From NCBI GenBank assembly GCA_963710665.1, contig CAVQBC010000008.1, positions 744,001 through 808,000 of the forward strand: a stretch of 64,000 bases of DNA. The letters are read 5' to 3'. Of this stretch, positions 48,332 through 56,443 are shown one piece after another. The position numbers and the translations under genes were made by a program. The stretch comes from CAVQBC01 sp963710665. Its GTDB lineage: Bacteria; Actinomycetota; Thermoleophilia; Solirubrobacterales; Solirubrobacteraceae. The notes below the pieces were generated by a model that was given only the letters and a program-made list of their open reading frames with translations, was not told the origin of the DNA and did not search any database. Within the stretch, counting starts at the first letter, position 1. Every line of letters starts with the position of its first letter.

Positions 48332-49075
48332 GTGCCCACCGCGGATGCCCGTCGCGAGGAGCTCAAGGCCGTCTGGAAGGAGGCCCAGGCCTGCACCCGC
48401 TGCCCGCAGCTGGCCTCCACGCGCCAGAGCGTGGTGTTCGGCGCGGGCAACGCCGCCGCCGACCTCATGTTCATCGGCGAGGCGCCCGGCGCCAACGAGG
48501 ACCGCCAGGGGCTCCCGTTCGTCGGCCAGGCGGGCCGGCTGCTCGAGCAGCTGCTGTCCGAGATCGGCCTCGAGCGCGGCGACGTCTTCATCGCCAACGT
48601 CCTCAAGTGCCGCCCGCCCGGCAATCGCGATCCGCTCCCGCAGGAGATCGACAACTGCCGGCCGTACCTCTACCGGCAGCTCGAGCTGATCGCGCCGAAG
48701 GTCGTCTGCACGCTCGGCAACTTCTCCACCAAGCTGCTGCGGGACGACCCCGGCACCGGCATCACGCGCCTGCACGGGCGCGAGGAGGTGCGCGTCATCG
48801 GGCCGCGCGCGGTGCGCCTGTACCCGATCTTCCACCCCGCGGCGGCGCTCTACACGCCCCGGATGCTCGAGACCCTGCGCACCGACTTCCACCGCCTCCC
48901 GGAGCTGCTGGCGCTCGAGCCGCCGCCCCAGCCCGAGCCGCAAGAGCCCGCGCCGCCGGAGCCCGAGCCGGTGGTGCCCGAGCCGGAGCTGCTCGAGGAG
49001 GAGGACGAGCAGGATGAGCAGCAGGAGCCCGCCGCCGGGCGCGAGCCCGAGAACGCTCAGCTCGGGCTGTTCTGA
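48332..49075 (+). CDS. Uracil-DNA glycosylase, family 4 (Fe-S)
   Basis: A 247-residue enzyme removing uracil from DNA. Family-4 motifs: IGEAPGANEDRQGLPFVG (active-site A with the Gly-Glu-Ala-Pro-Gly loop), NVLKCRPPGNRDP and HPAAALY. Cluster cysteines occur at ACTRCPQ near the N-terminus and in LKCRPPGNRDP / DNCRPY. A tail of about 50 residues rich in Pro and Glu follows (PEPEPVVPEPELLEEEDEQD) and is unusual; its role is unknown. The 3' end overlaps the convergent GNAT gene by 19 bases. Confidence 0.95.
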   Translation: MPTADARREELKAVWKEAQACTRCPQLASTRQSVVFGAGNAAADLMFIGEAPGANEDRQGLPFVGQAGRLLEQLLSEIGLERGDVFIANVLKCRPPGNRDPLPQEIDNCRPYLYRQLELIAPKVVCTLGNFSTKLLRDDPGTGITRLHGREEVRVIGPRAVRLYPIFHPAAALYTPRMLETLRTDFHRLPELLALEPPPQPEPQEPAPPEPEPVVPEPELLEEEDEQDEQQEPAAGREPENAQLGLF

Positions 49076-49665
49076 CCCGTCCCGCGGCCGTCGCCGTCCG
49101 CGCGCGCGGCGCGCCTGGCCTGCTCCCAGTCCTCGACGGTCAGCGCGTAGCGCTCGTGGTCACGCCAGTGGCCGCCGATCAGCAGGTAGCGCGGCGAGAA
49201 CCCCTCCAGGCGGAATCCCGCGCCGCGCGCGAGCGCGATCGAGGCGCGGTTGCCGGGCTGGATGTTGGCCTCGATGCGGTGCAGCGCCAGGGGGCCGAAC
49301 GCGTACTCGACCACCAGCGGCAGCGCCGCCCGCATGTACCCGCGGCCGGCGTGGCGCGCGTGGGCGTAGTAGCCGAGGAACGCGGACTGGAACAGCCCGC
49401 GCACGATCTGGGAGACGTTGAAGACCCCGACGATCGCGCCGTCGCGGCCCTCGCAGGCCACGAGCGAGAAGAAGTCCTCGCGACGCGAGCGGGCCACGAG
49501 CTCGGCGAACTGGTCGGCGCGGTCGGGCGGATAGGCCCACGGCCGGTGGAAGTCCCGGCTGTCGTGCACCAATGCCAGCAGCTCGTCCCGGTCGGCGCGG
49601 GCGAGGTGGCGGATGTGCACCTGCCCGGCCGGGGCGGAGGAGACGTCGCGAACGCTGCGGCTCAC
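49057..49665 (-). CDS. GNAT acetyltransferase, RimJ/RimL type
   Basis: A 202-residue acetyltransferase. N-terminal HIRHLARADRDELLAL, acetyl-CoA loop YYAHARHAGRGYMRAAL and HRIEANIQPGNRASIALARG (the E-A-x-V-x-P-x-N-x-x-S motif of RimJ/L) followed by GFRLEG. Acts on N-terminal amines of proteins or small molecules in this family; target unknown. GTG 49665 chosen; -10 box TACGCT eight bases upstream. Ends overlapping the UDG 3' end. Confidence 0.9.
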   Translation of the reverse strand: MSRSVRDVSSAPAGQVHIRHLARADRDELLALVHDSRDFHRPWAYPPDRADQFAELVARSRREDFFSLVACEGRDGAIVGVFNVSQIVRGLFQSAFLGYYAHARHAGRGYMRAALPLVVEYAFGPLALHRIEANIQPGNRASIALARGAGFRLEGFSPRYLLIGGHWRDHERYALTVEDWEQARRAARADGDGRGTGQNSPS

Positions 49666-49673
49666 AATTGCGT

Positions 49674-49679
49674 AGCGTA
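49674..49679 (-). promoter_or_regulatory. -10 box of GNAT gene
   Basis: TACGCT on the minus strand, eight bases before GTG 49665; leaderless spacing. Confidence 0.4.
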
Positions 49680-49807
49680 TGCGCCGCGCGCATCCGCGGT
49701 GGCAGGCGGATTTCGGCCCTCAGCGGAATATTCGCGGCCGAAGAGCGTAACCCGGGGCGGGTTCGGGCGTTGTGTCTCCTGAGGCGCGTCCGCGAGCCGC
49801 CCGTTCG

Positions 49808-49820
49808 CCTGGAATCCAGG
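49808..49820. promoter_or_regulatory. Palindrome, operator candidate
   Basis: CCTGGAATCCAGG is a perfect inverted repeat around one central base, in the 326-base gap between the GNAT and sigma-factor genes. No gene is visible in that gap. Function unknown. Confidence 0.3.
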
Positions 49821-49935
49821 CCGGGTATCAACGGATTGCGCTTGATCTCACGCATAAGGGTCGCGTGCATCTTGATCCGGTGCCGCTCGTCTGGGCGCCG
49901 GGGTGCGCACGAGACCGTCCGCCCTCACCGGGTGG

Positions 49936-49964
49936 TTGCGCGAGCAACGATTTTGGCCTATAAT
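49936..49964 (+). promoter_or_regulatory. Strong promoter of the sigma-70 gene
   Basis: TTGCGC at 49936-49941, 17-base spacer, perfect TATAAT at 49959-49964; predicted start near 49971, a leader of about 20 bases. An inverted repeat GTTGC-N4-GCAAC (49935-49948) overlaps the -35, a possible repressor site. Confidence 0.8.
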
Positions 49965-49991
49965 TCCTACCACACGAGTTGGACTTAGAAC

Positions 49992-50885
49992 GTGAAAGGA
50001 ACCACTACGAGCACCACCATTGAAACGCCGCGTCCCCGCCGGGACGTGGAGCATGAGGCGGACCCGACGCTCGACTCGCTGCAGCTTCTCCTGCGCGAGG
50101 CGGGCCGGTACCCGCTGCTCAAGCCGGAAGAGGAGATCGAGCTGGCGAAGCGGATCGAGCGCGGCGACCTGGCCGCCAAGGACCGCATGATCAACTCGAA
50201 CCTCCGCCTGGTCGTCGCCAACGCGCGGCGCTACCAGGGCCAGGGTCTGGCCCTCGGCGACCTCATCCAGGAGGGCATGCTGGGCCTGATCCGCGCGGTC
50301 GAGAAGTTCGACTGGCGCAAGGGCTTCCGGTTCTCCACGTACGCGACGCTGTGGATCCGGCAGGCGATTCAGCGCGGTCTGGAGAACACCAGCCGCACGA
50401 TCCGCCTCCCGGTCCATGTGGCGCAGCGGTCCCGGAAGGTCGGACGCATCGAGCGAGAGCTCACGACCAAGCTCGGCCACGAGCCGAGCGACGAGGAGAT
50501 CGCCGAGGTCGCGGATCTGCCGCTGGCCGAGGTGGTCGAGATCCGCAAGGCGGACCGCGCCGTGGTCTCGCTGGACAAGCCGGTCGGTGACGACGGCGAC
50601 ACCTCGCTCGGCGAGCTGCTGTCGCTGGAGACCCGGGCGGTGGACGACGAGGTCGCGGACAACCTCCGCAGCCAGACCCTGCTGGACGCGATCGCGGACC
50701 TGCCCGACGCCGAGCGCAACGTCATCGAGATGCGCTTCGGTGCCGGCGACCAGGAGCCGCAGACGCTCAGCCAGGCCGGCAAGAAGCTCGGTGTCTCCAC
50801 CGAGCGTGCCCGCCAGATCGAGGAGCGCGCGCTGAAGCGTCTCAGCCAGCGCCCCGAGCTCATGGCGCTCCGCGAGGCGGCCTGA
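49992..50885 (+). CDS. RNA polymerase sigma-70 factor, RpoD-like without region 1.1
   Basis: A 297-residue sigma factor. Region 1.2 DSLQLLLREAGRYPLL, region 2.1-2.2 LRLVVANARRYQGQGLALGD, core-binding DLIQEGMLGLIRAVEKFDW, region 2.3-2.4 FRFSTYATLWIRQAIQRGLE, region 3 and region 4.2 GVSTERARQIEERALKRL. It lacks the acidic region 1.1 and the non-conserved insert of longer RpoD proteins; SigB/SigF-like stress factors differ in region 4. Could be the primary or a group-2 sigma. GTG start, no obvious ribosome site. Likely a global transcription factor. Confidence 0.92.
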   Translation: MKGTTTSTTIETPRPRRDVEHEADPTLDSLQLLLREAGRYPLLKPEEEIELAKRIERGDLAAKDRMINSNLRLVVANARRYQGQGLALGDLIQEGMLGLIRAVEKFDWRKGFRFSTYATLWIRQAIQRGLENTSRTIRLPVHVAQRSRKVGRIERELTTKLGHEPSDEEIAEVADLPLAEVVEIRKADRAVVSLDKPVGDDGDTSLGELLSLETRAVDDEVADNLRSQTLLDAIADLPDAERNVIEMRFGAGDQEPQTLSQAGKKLGVSTERARQIEERALKRLSQRPELMALREAA

Positions 50886-50935
50886 TCGCCGCCTCTTGCG
50901 GGCCGGCCTGATTCCCATGAGACGCGAGCCCTCGG

Positions 50936-50963
50936 CGGCCGCGCCGGCCACCCGGCGCGGCCG
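50936..50963. terminator. Strong hairpin after the sigma gene
   Basis: A perfect 12-bp GC stem (CGGCCGCGCCGG / CCGGCGCGGCCG) with a CCAC loop, followed on the plus strand by TCGCCTTTAAC. It lies between the convergent sigma and DUF2807 genes and could terminate both. Confidence 0.65.
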
Positions 50964-50977
50964 TCGCCTTTAACGGC

Positions 50978-51637
50978 TCAGTCGCGCTCGATGTCGCCCG
51001 AGCCGTCGGTGCGCGAGAGCGTCACGCGCGGGTTGCCGCTGTAGCTGATCGAGCCGCTGCCCTCGACGACCGCGCGCAGCTCGTCGACCGGGTGCACCTC
51101 GGCGTCGCCCGAGCCCTCGACGCCGACGGCGACCCGCCCGGCCGCCAGGTCGCCGAGGTCGGCGTCGCCCGACCCCTGCACGTGGGCGTCGAGCGAGTCG
51201 ACGCGGCCGCGGGCCTGCACGTCGCCCGAGCCCTGGACATCGACGTCCAGCGCGCCGCCGGTGAGGCCGGCGAGCTCGATGTCGCTCGAGCCCTCGACCT
51301 CGGCGCCGCGCAGGCGGGGCACGTCGACGACGACGCGCGCGTTGTCGAAGCCGTCCGGGCCGATGACGAGCCCGCGCGACTCCGTGTCGACGACGAGCGT
51401 GTCGCCCACGACCTCGGTGCCGACGTCGTCGATGACCTTCTCACCGGCGCGGACGACGACATTCGGTCCCACCCGCCCCCCGGAGCGCACCACGACGTCG
51501 ATCGAGCCCTCCGAGCGGACCCGCTCGAAGTCGGGCAGGTCGCGGCTCTGGTCGGTCATCGGCCCGGAGCCGCAGCCGGCGGCGACGGCGGCGAGCGCGA
51601 CGGCGACGGGGAGCAGGACGGCGCGGCGGGCGGTCAA
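50978..51637 (-). CDS. DUF2807 (GIN domain) lipoprotein
   Basis: A 219-residue exported lipoprotein: signal peptide RAVLLPVAVALAAVAAGC with lipobox AAGC, then a right-handed beta-helix-like domain with repeats VEGSSDIELAGL, VQGSGDVQAR, VQGSGDADLG and VEGSGDAEVH. DUF2807 is a putative auto-transporter adhesin-head/GIN domain of unknown function. Its ATG overlaps the histidine-kinase stop by four bases, so the two are translated together. Confidence 0.9.
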   Translation of the reverse strand: MTARRAVLLPVAVALAAVAAGCGSGPMTDQSRDLPDFERVRSEGSIDVVVRSGGRVGPNVVVRAGEKVIDDVGTEVVGDTLVVDTESRGLVIGPDGFDNARVVVDVPRLRGAEVEGSSDIELAGLTGGALDVDVQGSGDVQARGRVDSLDAHVQGSGDADLGDLAAGRVAVGVEGSGDAEVHPVDELRAVVEGSGSISYSGNPRVTLSRTDGSGDIERD

Positions 51638-52932
51638 GGGGCCTCCAGGGGGATCACGGCGATGACGGTGGTGCCCTGCGCCGGCGGGGAGACCACGTCG
51701 AGGCGGCCGTCCAGCGCCTCGACGCGGTCGCGCAGGCCGCGCAGGCCGCTGCCGACGACCGGATCGGCGCCGCCGGCGCCGTCGTCGGAGACGGACAGGG
51801 TCACGAAGCCCGGCTCCGTCTCGACCGTGACGGTGGCCCGGTGGGCGCGGGCGTACTTGGCGATGTTGGTCAGCGCCTCGGCGGTCGTGTAGTAGAGCGC
51901 CGCCTCGACGGCGGCGGGCAGCCGCTCGTCGGGCACGCCGCTCACCTCCACGGGGACGGGCGCGCGGGCCGCGAGCGCGTCGAGCGCCGGGCCCAGTCCG
52001 CGCTCCGAGAGCAGGGCGGGGTGGATGCCGCGGGCCAGCTCCCGCAGCTCCTGGACGGCGCGCTGGGCCTCCTCGCGCGCCTCATGGACCAGCTTCCTGG
52101 CGGTGTCCGGGTCGCTCTCGAAGCGGCCCTCCGCGAGCCCGAGCGTGAGCGTCAGGGAGACCAGGCGCTGCTGGGCGCCGTCGTGGAGGTCGCGCTCGAT
52201 GCGGCGGCGCTCGTCGTCGGCGGCGGCGAGGATGCGGGCGCGCGAGTCGCGCAGGTCGTCGACGCGCTCGTGCAGCTCGACCGTGCTCGGGCCGAGCATC
52301 ACCCGCGCGGTCAGCCCGTAGAGCCAGCTCAGCCCGTTGAAGAGGTGCAGCGTCGCGACGCTCGCCAGCACGCCGACCGGCAGCAGCGGCAGCGCCTCGA
52401 GCGGGCCGTCGATCTCCCAGCCGAAGAAGACGATCGGCACCCAGATGGCGATCACCGGCGCGAGCGCGAGCACCAGCGCGAGGGCGCCCGGCACCGTGAT
52501 CACGACGAGCGCCACGATGCCCATCGGCAGCTTGGCGATGACGAACACGAAGCTCTTCCACGTGACCGGGTCGCGCAGCCACAGCTTGACCCTCGTCCAC
52601 GCGGTGAGGCCGGACTCGCGCTGGGGCGGCATCGGGATGCGGACGCCGAGCAGCGAGCGCGCAAGCGTCCGCTCGAGCGACGCCATGCCGCGCCAGGCCG
52701 CCAGCGTGGCGCACAGGATGGGCAGCCCGACGAACACGATCGCGAGGCCGGCGCCGACGCTCAGCCCGACGCTGAGGACGATCACGTAGGCCAGGCCCAG
52801 CGGGAACGCGAGCGCGAGGTAGGCGAGGTTCTTCCACGTCTGCGACCGGCCGACGACCGCGATGAAGCGGCGCGGCGCGGCAGAGATCGCCGCCGACGGC
52901 ACGTCCCCGCGGTACAGGCCTGTCGTGGTCAC
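51634..52932 (-). CDS. Membrane sensor histidine kinase (HisKA_3 type)
   Basis: A 432-residue kinase with four to five N-terminal membrane spans (residues about 35-200) and no large extracytoplasmic loop. The dimerisation/phospho-acceptor box is DERRRIERDLHDGAQQRL (His in LHDGAQQ), and the ATPase has TTAEALTNIAKYA, VSDDGAGG and GSGLRGLRDRVEAL. NarL-type response regulators normally partner such kinases, but none is adjacent. Downstream is the DUF2807 lipoprotein. GTG start with a TACGCT -10 box. Confidence 0.93.
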   Translation of the reverse strand: MTTTGLYRGDVPSAAISAAPRRFIAVVGRSQTWKNLAYLALAFPLGLAYVIVLSVGLSVGAGLAIVFVGLPILCATLAAWRGMASLERTLARSLLGVRIPMPPQRESGLTAWTRVKLWLRDPVTWKSFVFVIAKLPMGIVALVVITVPGALALVLALAPVIAIWVPIVFFGWEIDGPLEALPLLPVGVLASVATLHLFNGLSWLYGLTARVMLGPSTVELHERVDDLRDSRARILAAADDERRRIERDLHDGAQQRLVSLTLTLGLAEGRFESDPDTARKLVHEAREEAQRAVQELRELARGIHPALLSERGLGPALDALAARAPVPVEVSGVPDERLPAAVEAALYYTTAEALTNIAKYARAHRATVTVETEPGFVTLSVSDDGAGGADPVVGSGLRGLRDRVEALDGRLDVVSPPAQGTTVIAVIPLEAP

Positions 52933-52940
52933 CGCCGGCG

Positions 52941-52946
52941 AGCGTA
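52941..52946 (-). promoter_or_regulatory. -10 box of histidine kinase operon
   Basis: TACGCT on the minus strand, eight bases before GTG 52932; leaderless spacing. Confidence 0.4.
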
Positions 52947-53011
52947 TCGGCGCCCGCGCGCGCTGCCGCTACGGAATTCCGGTGCCGCCCGGTGCGGCTA
53001 GCCGTACCGCC

Positions 53012-53902
53012 TCAGGCGCGGCGGCGCGCCACGATCACGCGCTCGTCGCCGAGCGACAGCGTGAGCCGGCGCCGGGCGAAGGGCGCCCGCCGGACGCGCT
53101 CGGCGATTGCGCCGACCGCGCCGGAGCGCTCGCCGAGCCCCGCCATCCAGTAGCCGAGCGTGAACGAGCGCCGCAGCCCGCCGTCGGCGACGGGGGCGAA
53201 CCCCTCCCGCTCGAGCAGACCGCGCAGCGTGCGGCGGGGCAGCAGGTAGGTGTGCGCGGGGAGGTAGCCCCACCAGCGGCGGCCGGCGAGCCGGGCGGTG
53301 CGCGACGACGGGTCGGGCGTGACCACGCACACGACGCCGCCCGGGGTGACGAGGCGGGCGCAGTCGCGCACGGCGCCCGCCGGGTCCTCGAGGTGCTCGA
53401 TGACGTCGGCCATGACGATCGCGTCGAAGGGCTCCGCGGCGAGCGCGTCGAGCGTGACGTCGCGCACGTCGAGCCCGAGCGCCCCGGCCGCGTGCTCCCG
53501 GGCGGCGGCGGCCGGCTCGATCCCCGTCACGCTCCAGCCGCGCCGGCGGGCCTCGTCGAGCAGCAGGCCGTGGCCGCAGCCGACGTCCAGCAGGCGCCCG
53601 CGGGTCACGTGGCGCTCGACGCCGTCGAGCAGCCGCCGCGCGGTCGCGCGCCGGCCCGCCTCCTCGTCCAGGTACGCGTCGTCGGTCATGTCGCGGTAGA
53701 GGTCGAGCAGCGCGCCGCCCGCGGGCAGCGCGGGCTGCTGGACGGTCCCGCAGCGCTCGCACGCGTACAGGTCGAGATGGGCGCCAGGCTCGTGGCAGGT
53801 GGGGGAGAAGGCGGCCGCGGTGACGCCGTTTCCGCCGAGCGTGCCGGGAAAGCGCAGCGCGAGGGCGCCGCCGCAGACGCCGCAGGTGGCAGGGTCGACC
53901 AT
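53012..53902 (-). CDS. Class I SAM-dependent methyltransferase with N-terminal Cys pairs
   Basis: A 296-residue protein. N-terminal zinc-type cysteine pairs CGVCGG (residue 7 on) and CERCGTVQ (residue 49 on), then a methyltransferase core: RLLDVGCGHGLLLDEARRRG (motif I), VTGIEPAAAA (motif II) and FDAIVMADVIEHLEDP. C-terminal part RRWWGYLPAHTYLLPRRTL fits sugar- or lipid-linked methyltransferases near polysaccharide genes. A MOP flippase gene lies upstream. Substrate unknown. Confidence 0.88.
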   Translation of the reverse strand: MVDPATCGVCGGALALRFPGTLGGNGVTAAAFSPTCHEPGAHLDLYACERCGTVQQPALPAGGALLDLYRDMTDDAYLDEEAGRRATARRLLDGVERHVTRGRLLDVGCGHGLLLDEARRRGWSVTGIEPAAAAREHAAGALGLDVRDVTLDALAAEPFDAIVMADVIEHLEDPAGAVRDCARLVTPGGVVCVVTPDPSSRTARLAGRRWWGYLPAHTYLLPRRTLRGLLEREGFAPVADGGLRRSFTLGYWMAGLGERSGAVGAIAERVRRAPFARRRLTLSLGDERVIVARRRA

Positions 53903-53912
53903 GCGGCGCGCA

Positions 53913-53918
53913 AGGGTA
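53913..53918 (-). promoter_or_regulatory. -10 box of methyltransferase gene
   Basis: TACCCT on the minus strand, ten bases before ATG 53902. Confidence 0.35.
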
Positions 53919-53933
53919 GCCGCGGGGGCGGCC

Positions 53934-55268
53934 TCAGGCGGGGGAGGCGGGCCGGTGGCGCCAGGCGAGCGCCAGCAGCGCGGCGGCCGCCGCCGCCTGC
54001 ACGGCGAGCACGATGGCGGCGAAGCTCTCCAGGCCGCCGGACCCCGCGCCCGCCAGCAGCGCCCCGAGCACCAGCGCGGCGACGCCGAGGGCGTAGACGA
54101 AGGTCCGCTCGTGCAGCGCGAGCAGGTACTGCACGGTCAGCGTGGCGCACGCCAGCAGCGCGTAGGCGACGCCCAGCGCCAGCAGCACGCCGGCGCCGTC
54201 CTCGTAGTCGGCGCCGAAGGCGACCCGCAGCACGAGCCCCGGGGCGGCCGCGTAGATCGCGAGCTCGACCGCCGCGACGGCGCCGATCAGCGCCAGCGCG
54301 CGCACCAGCACCGAGCGCGGATCGACGCCGTCGGCCAGCCGGCGGGTGGCCTCCGGCAGCACCCACAGCCCGAGGCCGATCGCGATCCAGACCGTGGCCT
54401 TGGCGGCCACCGCGGTCGCGGCGTAGACCCCCGCGACGTCCTCGCCGAGCACGTGCTTGGCGACGATCACGTCGAGGTTCTGCAGCGCCGCGACGAGGGT
54501 GAGCGCGGCGATCGGCAGGCCCGCGGCGCGCGCCAGCCGGCGCAGCGGGTGCTGTGAGGCGTGCGGATCGGCCGGCCCGAGGCGCCGGCGCAGCAGCAAC
54601 CCGAGCGCGACCGCCGTGATCGCGAGCGAGGCGCCGGTGCCGAGGTAGGCGCCGGTCACGCCGCCGCCGGCCGCGACGAGCACCAGCGCGACCGCGAGCC
54701 GCCCCAGCGCCTCCAGCGCGACGCTCAGCGCGACCGCGCGGTAGGCGCGGTGCGCCTGCAGCAGGCCCCGCTGCAGGCACAGCAGCAGCCACACCGCCGC
54801 CGTCGCGGGCACGCCCGCCGCCGCCCACTCCTCGTCGACGTTGAGCAGCGCGGCCAGCGGCTCGCGCGCCACCACCGCGAGCACGGTGACCGCCGCGAGC
54901 GCGAGCAGCAGGTGCGCCGTCCAGCGCCGCAGCGTGCCGGCCAGCTCGCGCCCGGCCCCGAGGCGCCCGAGCGTCCCCGCCCGCGCCGTGGCGACCTGCA
55001 GCGAGTAGCCCGGCACGAACAGGATCACGGTGAGGTTCAGCAGCGCCGCGAGCGAGCCGTAGCCGGCCACGCCGAGGAGGCGGGTGAAGACCACGGTGAA
55101 GCCGACCGCGACCAGGTTCGAGACCATCGCGGCCGCTCCGAGCGACACCGCCGCGGCGGTCTCTGAGTCCTTCAGCGCGGACAGGCGCGCCCGGATGCCG
55201 CCCGCCGGCGGCGCGGCCACGGCTGGCCCGGTGACCTCCGCGGCCTCGTCGAGGCGGGGCGGGTGCAC
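53934..55268 (-). CDS. MOP-superfamily polysaccharide flippase-like protein
   Basis: A 444-residue membrane protein with about twelve hydrophobic segments. The first span (AAMVSNLVAVGFTVVFTRLL, residue 48 on) and GVAGYGSLAALLNLTVILF fit the Wzx/MATE-like flippase start. It moves lipid-linked saccharides across the membrane in known members. GTG 55268 with a TAGCGT box seven bases upstream. Adjacent methyltransferase suggests a surface-glycan role. Confidence 0.85.
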   Translation of the reverse strand: MHPPRLDEAAEVTGPAVAAPPAGGIRARLSALKDSETAAAVSLGAAAMVSNLVAVGFTVVFTRLLGVAGYGSLAALLNLTVILFVPGYSLQVATARAGTLGRLGAGRELAGTLRRWTAHLLLALAAVTVLAVVAREPLAALLNVDEEWAAAGVPATAAVWLLLCLQRGLLQAHRAYRAVALSVALEALGRLAVALVLVAAGGGVTGAYLGTGASLAITAVALGLLLRRRLGPADPHASQHPLRRLARAAGLPIAALTLVAALQNLDVIVAKHVLGEDVAGVYAATAVAAKATVWIAIGLGLWVLPEATRRLADGVDPRSVLVRALALIGAVAAVELAIYAAAPGLVLRVAFGADYEDGAGVLLALGVAYALLACATLTVQYLLALHERTFVYALGVAALVLGALLAGAGSGGLESFAAIVLAVQAAAAAALLALAWRHRPASPA

Positions 55269-55275
55269 CGCGAGG

Positions 55276-55281
55276 ACGCTA
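55276..55281 (-). promoter_or_regulatory. -10 box of flippase gene
   Basis: TAGCGT on the minus strand, seven bases before GTG 55268; leaderless spacing. Confidence 0.45.
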
Positions 55282-55306
55282 GCGGAAGCCCGCGCGCCGG
55301 CTTGTC

Positions 55307-55312
55307 TACCCT
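55307..55312 (+). promoter_or_regulatory. -10 box of tsaE operon
   Basis: TACCCT ten bases before GTG 55323. Divergent to the flippase promoter in the 54-base gap. Heads the long rightward run. Confidence 0.4.
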
Positions 55313-55322
55313 TCGGCGAGCC

Positions 55323-55745
55323 GTGCCGGAGACCCGCTCAGCGCTCCAGACCGAGGTCGCGGGCGCCGAGCTGGCGCGCGAACTGCGGCCCGGCGACGTC
55401 GTGCTCGTCTCCGGCGAGCTCGGCAGCGGCAAGACGACCTTCGTGCGCGGCGCGCTGCGTGCGCTGGGGACGGCCGAGCCCGTGACGAGCCCGACGTTCG
55501 TCATGGGCGTGCTCTACGACGGGGCGACCGGCCCGCTCGCGCACCTCGACCTCTACCGCCTCGCGGGCGGCTTCGAGGACGAGGACCCCGGCCTGCTCGA
55601 CCCGTTCTTCGGGCCCGACGTGATCACGTTCGTCGAGTGGCCGGAGCGCGTCGCGGACGTCGAGGGCCTGGCGGGCCGCCCGGTCGCGCGGCGGGTGGAG
55701 CTCGCCCACCGGGGCGGCGACAGCCGGCGGATCGAGGTCCGGTGA
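55323..55745 (+). CDS. tsaE: tRNA t6A biosynthesis ATPase TsaE
   Basis: A 140-residue P-loop protein. Walker A GELGSGKTTFVRG (near residue 38), VTSPTFVMG, HLDLYRL and VEWPERV are the family motifs. It energises the TsaB-TsaD complex that adds threonylcarbamoyl to A37 of ANN-decoding tRNAs. GTG 55323 chosen, after the TACCCT box. Stop overlaps the tsaB start (GTGA). Confidence 0.95.
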   Translation: MPETRSALQTEVAGAELARELRPGDVVLVSGELGSGKTTFVRGALRALGTAEPVTSPTFVMGVLYDGATGPLAHLDLYRLAGGFEDEDPGLLDPFFGPDVITFVEWPERVADVEGLAGRPVARRVELAHRGGDSRRIEVR

Positions 55746-56443
55746 CTCGGACACTCGCCCCGGTCCCCATCCTCGGGCTCGACACGTCCACCCCCTCGAC
55801 GGTGGCGGGCGTGCTCCTGCCCGGCGGTCGCGTGCTCGAGGCGCGCGACGACCCGGCGCCCGGCGAGCGGCCGGGCCATCAGCCGCGGCTGCTCTCGCTC
55901 GCCGCGGAGGTGCTCGCCGAGGCGGGGCTCGGCTGGGCGGAGGTCGGGCGCCTGGCGGTCGGCGTCGGGCCCGGCGGGTTCACCGGGCTGCGGATCGGGA
56001 TCGCGACCGCGCGGGCGCTCGCCCAGGCGCACGGCCTCGTCCTCGTGCCGGTCTCGTCCCTGCGCGCGCTGGCGGCCGGCGCGGACGCCGCCGGGCGGCC
56101 CGTGGCCGCCGTCACCGACGCGCGCCGCGGCGAGGTGTTCGCCGCCGTCTACGACGCCGCGGGCGCCACGCTGCTCGCTCCGGCCGCGCTCGACCCGGCC
56201 GAGCTCGCGGGGCGCCTCGAGCGCCTGCCAGAGACCGTGCTGGCCGTGGGGGACGGAGCGGTACGCTTTCGTGCGCAGCTCGAAGGGGCCGGCGCGGCGG
56301 TCCCGGCGGACGACGCTCCCACGCATCGAATCGGCGCCGAGCAGGTGTGCCGGTTGGGCGCGGCGGGCGAGCCGGCCGATCGCGACGCGCTCCTGCCGGA
56401 CTACCACCGCGAGCCGGACGCAAGACCACAGTCCTCCCCGTGA
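55742..56443 (+). CDS. tsaB: tRNA t6A complex subunit TsaB
   Basis: A 233-residue ASKHA-fold scaffold of the t6A complex. ILGLDTSTPSTVAGV at the N-terminus, GVGPGGFTGLRIGIATAR near residue 78 and the AVTDARRGEVFAAVYD block are diagnostic. GTG start overlaps tsaE stop; its own stop overlaps rimI (GTGA). Pairs with TsaD. Confidence 0.96.
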   Translation: MTRTLAPVPILGLDTSTPSTVAGVLLPGGRVLEARDDPAPGERPGHQPRLLSLAAEVLAEAGLGWAEVGRLAVGVGPGGFTGLRIGIATARALAQAHGLVLVPVSSLRALAAGADAAGRPVAAVTDARRGEVFAAVYDAAGATLLAPAALDPAELAGRLERLPETVLAVGDGAVRFRAQLEGAGAAVPADDAPTHRIGAEQVCRLGAAGEPADRDALLPDYHREPDARPQSSP

